The notes under the pieces: model-generated
Databases searched by the model: none
What the model was told of the DNA's origin: nothing
Seen by the model: the letters and a program-made list of their open reading frames with translations, nothing else
Translations under genes and position numbers: made by a program
Part shown: piece by piece, positions 60,559 through 64,000 of the stretch
How positions within the stretch are numbered: position 1 is the first letter of the stretch
Layout of the letters: every line of letters begins with the position of its first letter
NCBI RefSeq assembly: GCF_013113715.1
Contig: NZ_CP053344.1
Span: 3,968,001-4,032,000 of the forward strand
Direction: 5' to 3'
DNA: 64,000 nt
Source: Herbiconiux sp. SALV-R1
GTDB lineage: Bacteria; Actinomycetota; Actinomycetes; Actinomycetales; Microbacteriaceae

Positions 60559-61419
60559 TCAGCGAGAGGCCTGCTCGAGCGTCACGTCGCCGGCGCTGGT
60601 CTCGAAGCTGTAGACGCGGGCGGCTCCGGGGGTGCTGCGGAGGCCCTGAACGACCGAGCCGACCGCCGTGTCGGTGCGGATCTCGTACTCCCCGTCGGGC
60701 AGCGCCACCCGCACGTCACCGGCCGCTGCCTCGACGCGCATCGACGAGGGCAGCGACACGAAGCGGAGTGTCGTGCTCCCCGCGGAGGTCTCGCTCGTCA
60801 CGGCTCCGGTCACGTCGAGGTCGGTGCCGGTGATGGAGCCGGCGGAGGTGCTGAGGTCGAGCGAGTCGGCCGATCCGCTGAGCGTCACCTCGCCGGCCGA
60901 GCTGTCGACGCTCACCGCGGTGAAGTCGCCTGCCGCGTCGACCTCGCCGGCCGAGGTCTCGACGTCGAGCGCGACGGGTTCGAGCGACCCGGGCAGCACG
61001 ATCTCGAGCTTCGGATGCGCGTTCAGACCGGTCAGGCCGCCGAAGGGCCACCAGCCACGAGACCTCACCGAGACCTCGAGGCGCTCGCCGTTCACGGTGT
61101 GCTGGAAGCGGAGCGGGCTGCCGTCGGAGTCGAAGTCGACGAGGGCGGTGTCGCGGGAGTCGTCGTAGCGCACCGACACGGTGACGGCACTGGTGTCGAC
61201 GACGAGGGTGTCGAACGGGTCGGCGACGGTGAAGGCGCCCGACTCGTCCTCCCCGGTGGTGGCCTGCGCGTACTGCACGACGCCCAGCACGAGCACGGCG
61301 GCGATGAGCACGGACCCGACCGCGAGCAGCACGGTGCGGAGGGTGCGGTCGGGGCGGGCCTGCGGGGTGGCCGCGGGCGGGGTGCTCGTCGGGGTGGTGG
61401 GAACTGGGGGGATGGTCAT
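60559..61419 (-). CDS. DUF4097-type membrane-anchored beta-helix protein
   Basis: 286 aa. A Pro/Thr-rich N-terminus and one membrane helix (about 28-50) are followed by a DUF4097 (putative adhesin, LiaG-like) domain rich in short repeats such as VETSAGEVDAAG, VDSSAGEVTLSG and LSTSAGSITGTD. The domain faces outside. The gene lies 47 bp downstream of the response regulator on the same strand, so it may be an output of that two-component system. Confidence 0.86.
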   Translation of the reverse strand: MTIPPVPTTPTSTPPAATPQARPDRTLRTVLLAVGSVLIAAVLVLGVVQYAQATTGEDESGAFTVADPFDTLVVDTSAVTVSVRYDDSRDTALVDFDSDGSPLRFQHTVNGERLEVSVRSRGWWPFGGLTGLNAHPKLEIVLPGSLEPVALDVETSAGEVDAAGDFTAVSVDSSAGEVTLSGSADSLDLSTSAGSITGTDLDVTGAVTSETSAGSTTLRFVSLPSSMRVEAAAGDVRVALPDGEYEIRTDTAVGSVVQGLRSTPGAARVYSFETSAGDVTLEQASR

Positions 61420-61466
61420 GATGTCTGGCTTCCGGTAGGGGCGATCAGGCAGGGAGGGGGCGCTGG

Positions 61467-62129
61467 TCAGGCGGGGGTCGCGCCCGGCCCGCCGAGGTAC
61501 TTCAGCACGGCGAGCACGCGGCGGTTGTCGCTGTCTTCGGGCGCGAGGCCGAACTTCGTGAAGACGGCGGAGACGAACTTCTCGACGGAGCCCTCGGTCA
61601 CGTGCATCCGTTCGGCGATGGAGCTGTTCGAGCGCCCCTCGGCCATGAGCTGCAGGGCCTCGCGCTCGCGCGCGGTGAGCGAGTCGAGCTCGCGGGCGTG
61701 CCGGGAGCGGATGACGATCTGCGCCACCACCTCGGGGTCGAGCACGGTGCCGCCCGCCCCCACGTCGGCCACCGCCGCGAGGAACTCCTCCACGTCGGCG
61801 ACCCGGTCTTTCAGCAGGTACCCGAGCCGGCCGGTGTTGCCCGCGATGAGTTCGGCGGCGTAGCGCTCCTCGACGTACTGCGAGAGCACGAGCACCGCGA
61901 GCTCGGGCAGCTGCGCCCGCAGCAGCACGGCGGCGCGGATGCCCTCGTCGGTGAAGGTGGGCGGCATGCGCACGTCGACCACGACGAGCTCGGGGGCCGC
62001 CGTGTGCGCCTCCCGCAGCAGCGCCTCGGCGGTGTCGACGGCGCCCACGACCTCGTGCCCCGCGTCGGCGAGCAGGCGTTCGAGCCCGGCGCGCAGCAGC
62101 ACGGAGTCTTCGGCGATCAGAATGCGCAC
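61467..62129 (-). CDS. NarL/LuxR-type response regulator
   Basis: 220 aa, GTG start. Receiver domain with phospho-acceptor Asp52 in ELVVVDVRMPP and the switch residues VLVLSQY and LLKDRV. C-terminal LuxR HTH: LTAREREALQLMAEGRSNSSIAERMHVTEGSVEKFVSAVFTK. It overlaps the kinase gene by 13 bp, so kinase and regulator are cotranslated. The probable target includes the DUF4097 gene downstream. Confidence 0.95.
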   Translation of the reverse strand: MRILIAEDSVLLRAGLERLLADAGHEVVGAVDTAEALLREAHTAAPELVVVDVRMPPTFTDEGIRAAVLLRAQLPELAVLVLSQYVEERYAAELIAGNTGRLGYLLKDRVADVEEFLAAVADVGAGGTVLDPEVVAQIVIRSRHARELDSLTAREREALQLMAEGRSNSSIAERMHVTEGSVEKFVSAVFTKFGLAPEDSDNRRVLAVLKYLGGPGATPA

Positions 62130-63325
62130 GGTGCCTCCACGGTGAGGATGGTCGGCCCGCCGGCCGGCGAGTCGAGGGTGAGGGTGCCGCCGGCCGAGCG
62201 CACGCGGTCGGCGAGGCCGGTGAGCCCCACGCCGCCACCACGGCCGAGCGCTGCGCCGCCGACACCGTTGTCGAAGACGACGGCGCGCACGCCGGTGGGT
62301 GACTGGGTGACGCTCACCGAGCATCCGGATGCTCGCGAGTGCTTGCTCACATTCGTGAGGGCCTCCGAGACGGCGAAGTAGAGCATGGCCTCGGTCTCTT
62401 TCGAGGGGCGGGTGGGAAGGTCGACGCGCACGCTGGTGGGCACGGAGCAGTGGGAGGCGACGGCGGAGAGCGCCGCGTCGAGGCCGCGGTCGGTGAGTAC
62501 GGCGGGGTGGATGCCGCGGGCCAGGTGGCGGAGGTCGGTGATCGACCCCTTGGTCTCCTGGTGGGCCTCGTCGAGGAGGGCCTTCGCGCCGGCCGGGTCG
62601 GTCTCGAACTTCGAGCGGGCGAGCCCGAGGGTCATCGCGACCGACACCAGGCGGGGCTGCACCCCGTCGTGGAGGTCGCGTTCGATGCGCTGACGTTCGG
62701 CCGCGGCGGCGTCGACCGCGCCCTGGCGGGCGTCTTGCAGCACGTCGACGCGCTCCTCGAGGGCGGTGGTGCGGCTCGTGCCGAGGAGGGCCCGGGCGAG
62801 GCGGCGGTCGAGAAGCCCGGCGCCGACGACGTAGGCGATCAGCACGGCGAGGGCGGCGAGTGCGCTGAGGGCGGCGGCGCCGGAGCCCGCGAACCCGCGG
62901 GCGAACTCGCCGCGCGAGACGAGCACCGCGAGGTCGACGCCCTGGCTGAGGATGAGCCAGAACACCGTACCGAGAATCATCGTGACGACGTGGTGAAGCA
63001 GACCCTTCCAGGTCGCGGCCGAGAAGGTGTCGAGGAAGACCTGCGCGATCCAGCCGCCGAAGCCTCTCGCCGTGGTGAGACGGCGGGGCGGGGGCGTGAC
63101 GGTGATGCCGTAGAGCGCCTCGGCGCGCCGTCGTTCGACGAAGCGCAGCCCGCGCCCCACCCGCGTGGTCACCCACAGCAGCGCGATGCCGACGCCGAAC
63201 GCCGGGATCGCCGAGATGCCCGACGCCAGCAGCGACACCATCAGCGCGAACCACACCGTGCCGAGGATGCCGTCGAGCGCCAGATCGACCGTCGCCCCCC
63301 AGAAGAACATCAGTTTCTGCTTCAC
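62117..63325 (-). CDS. Sensor histidine kinase (HisKA_3, NarX/DesK type)
   Basis: 402 aa. About four membrane helices in two pairs with a cytoplasmic loop between them (about 13-55 and 112-175), then the dimerisation domain with His219 in QRIERDLHDGVQPRLV and an HATPase with SEALTNVSKHSRAS and GVGLTGLADRVRSAGG. No extracellular sensing domain is large enough to bind a protein, so membrane state or a small molecule is the likely signal. GTG at 63325 follows GGTGGAGG closely; a downstream ATG (five codons in) is possible. Confidence 0.93.
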   Translation of the reverse strand: MKQKLMFFWGATVDLALDGILGTVWFALMVSLLASGISAIPAFGVGIALLWVTTRVGRGLRFVERRRAEALYGITVTPPPRRLTTARGFGGWIAQVFLDTFSAATWKGLLHHVVTMILGTVFWLILSQGVDLAVLVSRGEFARGFAGSGAAALSALAALAVLIAYVVGAGLLDRRLARALLGTSRTTALEERVDVLQDARQGAVDAAAAERQRIERDLHDGVQPRLVSVAMTLGLARSKFETDPAGAKALLDEAHQETKGSITDLRHLARGIHPAVLTDRGLDAALSAVASHCSVPTSVRVDLPTRPSKETEAMLYFAVSEALTNVSKHSRASGCSVSVTQSPTGVRAVVFDNGVGGAALGRGGGVGLTGLADRVRSAGGTLTLDSPAGGPTILTVEAPCAF

Positions 63326-63444
63326 GCCTCCACCGTAGGGCTGCCCCACCCACCCCCACGATGCGGTTCCCCGCCCGATCGGTGCGGGGGATAACCCCCG
63401 GATGCGCGTGGTGCCGCTCGCGCATCCCATTCCACGGATTTTCC

Positions 63445-63473
63445 TTGACAGGCCCGAGAGGTTGCTGTTTTAT
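63445..63473 (+). promoter_or_regulatory. Housekeeping-type promoter of the amylase gene
   Basis: Perfect -35 TTGACA (63445-63450), 17-base spacer, and TTTTAT as -10 (63468-63473, four of six consensus). It lies about 70 bp before the amylase ATG in an AT-richer stretch. Confidence 0.6.
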
Positions 63474-63540
63474 CGATTCAGTAATCTGTGTATCTCGCGG
63501 CCAAGATGCATTTCCGACGACGAAGTCAGGATGGTATCGA

Positions 63541-64000
63541 ATGTTCAGAACACGCTCGCGGGTGGGCGTCGAGTTCCGCGTCCGCCGCGCCACCGCAGCC
63601 GCCATCGGGGTCGCCCTGGTCGGCTCCGCTCTCACCGTTCCTGCGCTCGCGGCTCCGGCGTATGCCGACCCGCCCGCCTCGCCCGGCCCGCTCGCTGAGG
63701 GCGACGTCATCTACCAGGTGCTCGTCGACCGGTTCAAAGACGGCGACCCGACCAACAATGATCAGGGCGACGGAGAGTACGACCCTGACGACCTCGGCTT
63801 CTACCACGGCGGCGACTGGGCGGGGTTGACCGACGAACTCGACTACATCGCCGGCCTCGGCGTGACCGCGATCTGGCTGTCTCCGGTGTCGGAACAGCAA
63901 CCTCTCTCCCGCGACGGACTCGAGGCGAGCTACCACGGCTACTTCACCAAGAACTTCGCCACCCCCAACGAGCACTTCGGCGATACCGCCGAACTCCAAG
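63541..64000 (+). CDS. Secreted GH13 alpha-amylase/CGTase-like enzyme, partial (3' end outside window)
   Basis: 153 residues visible. Signal peptide with basic FRTRSRVGVEFRVRR, hydrophobic core and cleavage near APAYA (residue 42). The mature start GDVIYQVLVDRFKDGDPTNN, then GGDWAGLTDELDYIAGLGVTAIWLSPV and SYHGYFTKNFATPNEHFGD, are characteristic of GH13 enzymes of the cyclodextrin-glucanotransferase/maltogenic amylase branch. Catalytic residues lie beyond the window. AGGATGG precedes the ATG by 6 bases. Confidence 0.92.
   Translation, partial: MFRTRSRVGVEFRVRRATAAAIGVALVGSALTVPALAAPAYADPPASPGPLAEGDVIYQVLVDRFKDGDPTNNDQGDGEYDPDDLGFYHGGDWAGLTDELDYIAGLGVTAIWLSPVSEQQPLSRDGLEASYHGYFTKNFATPNEHFGDTAELQ

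Overview
The window is high-GC actinobacterial DNA, most likely from a member of Microbacteriaceae. The FhaA-FhaB-PstP-RodA order is the actinobacterial Ser/Thr-kinase/cell-shape cluster. Other actinobacterial marks are NucS mismatch repair, a coproporphyrin-type heme pathway, an LAXTG (class E sortase) surface protein, and DUF6325, DUF1707, DUF3097 and DUF3618 families. GTG starts are frequent and adjacent genes often share ATGA, GTGA or TGATG junctions. The family assignment rests on general style (including very frequent GGATGCG/CGCATCC words), not on a marker gene.

Layout. 1-3374: minus-strand fhaA-fhaB-pstP-rodA operon, cut by the window start; in many actinobacteria this cluster lies close to oriC. 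3582-3696: tRNA-Leu(CAG) with a terminator. 3808-13312: a membrane coiled-coil protein, a sortase substrate, two hydrolases, a permease, a repeat-rich gap, SseB-like and beta-propeller proteins, nucS and an MFS exporter. 13363-15371: tandem LacI-type operator, LacI regulator and metallo-beta-lactamase-fold enzyme. 15434-22997: MATE exporter, two small stress-type proteins, an M13 peptidase, a penicillin-binding-fold hydrolase, and a LysR/PLP-enzyme divergent pair.

23068-35367 is the centre of the window: hemA (minus), then hemE-hemY, a three-gene envelope trio (YtxH-like, holin-X-like, DUF3618), hemQ-hemH, hemC-hemD, an AlkB-type gene on the other strand with an SOS-like box, and hemB-hemL. 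Apart from glutamyl-tRNA synthetase this encodes every step from glutamyl-tRNA to heme b by the coproporphyrin route.

35463-47213: a small orphan protein, an AcuI-type reductase behind a striking doubled operator/hairpin, an ABC exporter, an LssY-domain/nitronate monooxygenase pair, an ArsR/MFS pair, a PEP-mutase-type enzyme, trhO, a thioesterase and a carotenoid-desaturase-like oxidoreductase. 47255-53006: bifunctional PutA with a long repetitive N-terminus, facing an Lrp-GntR regulator pair, then a FadR-type regulator. 53080-64000: DUF3097, a sugar kinase, a LysR/MFS pair, DUF1707, an EEP-fold phosphatase/nuclease, an EamA exporter, an orphan secreted protein of lower GC, a DUF4097 protein with a two-component system, and the start of a secreted GH13 amylase.

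No phage, transposase, CRISPR array or defence system was found. The least explained items are the doubled palindrome at 36919-36980, the nested repeats at 9311-9585, the PutA N-terminal repeats, the DnaA-box-like cluster at 58797-58937, and the low-GC orphan at 59956-60528.
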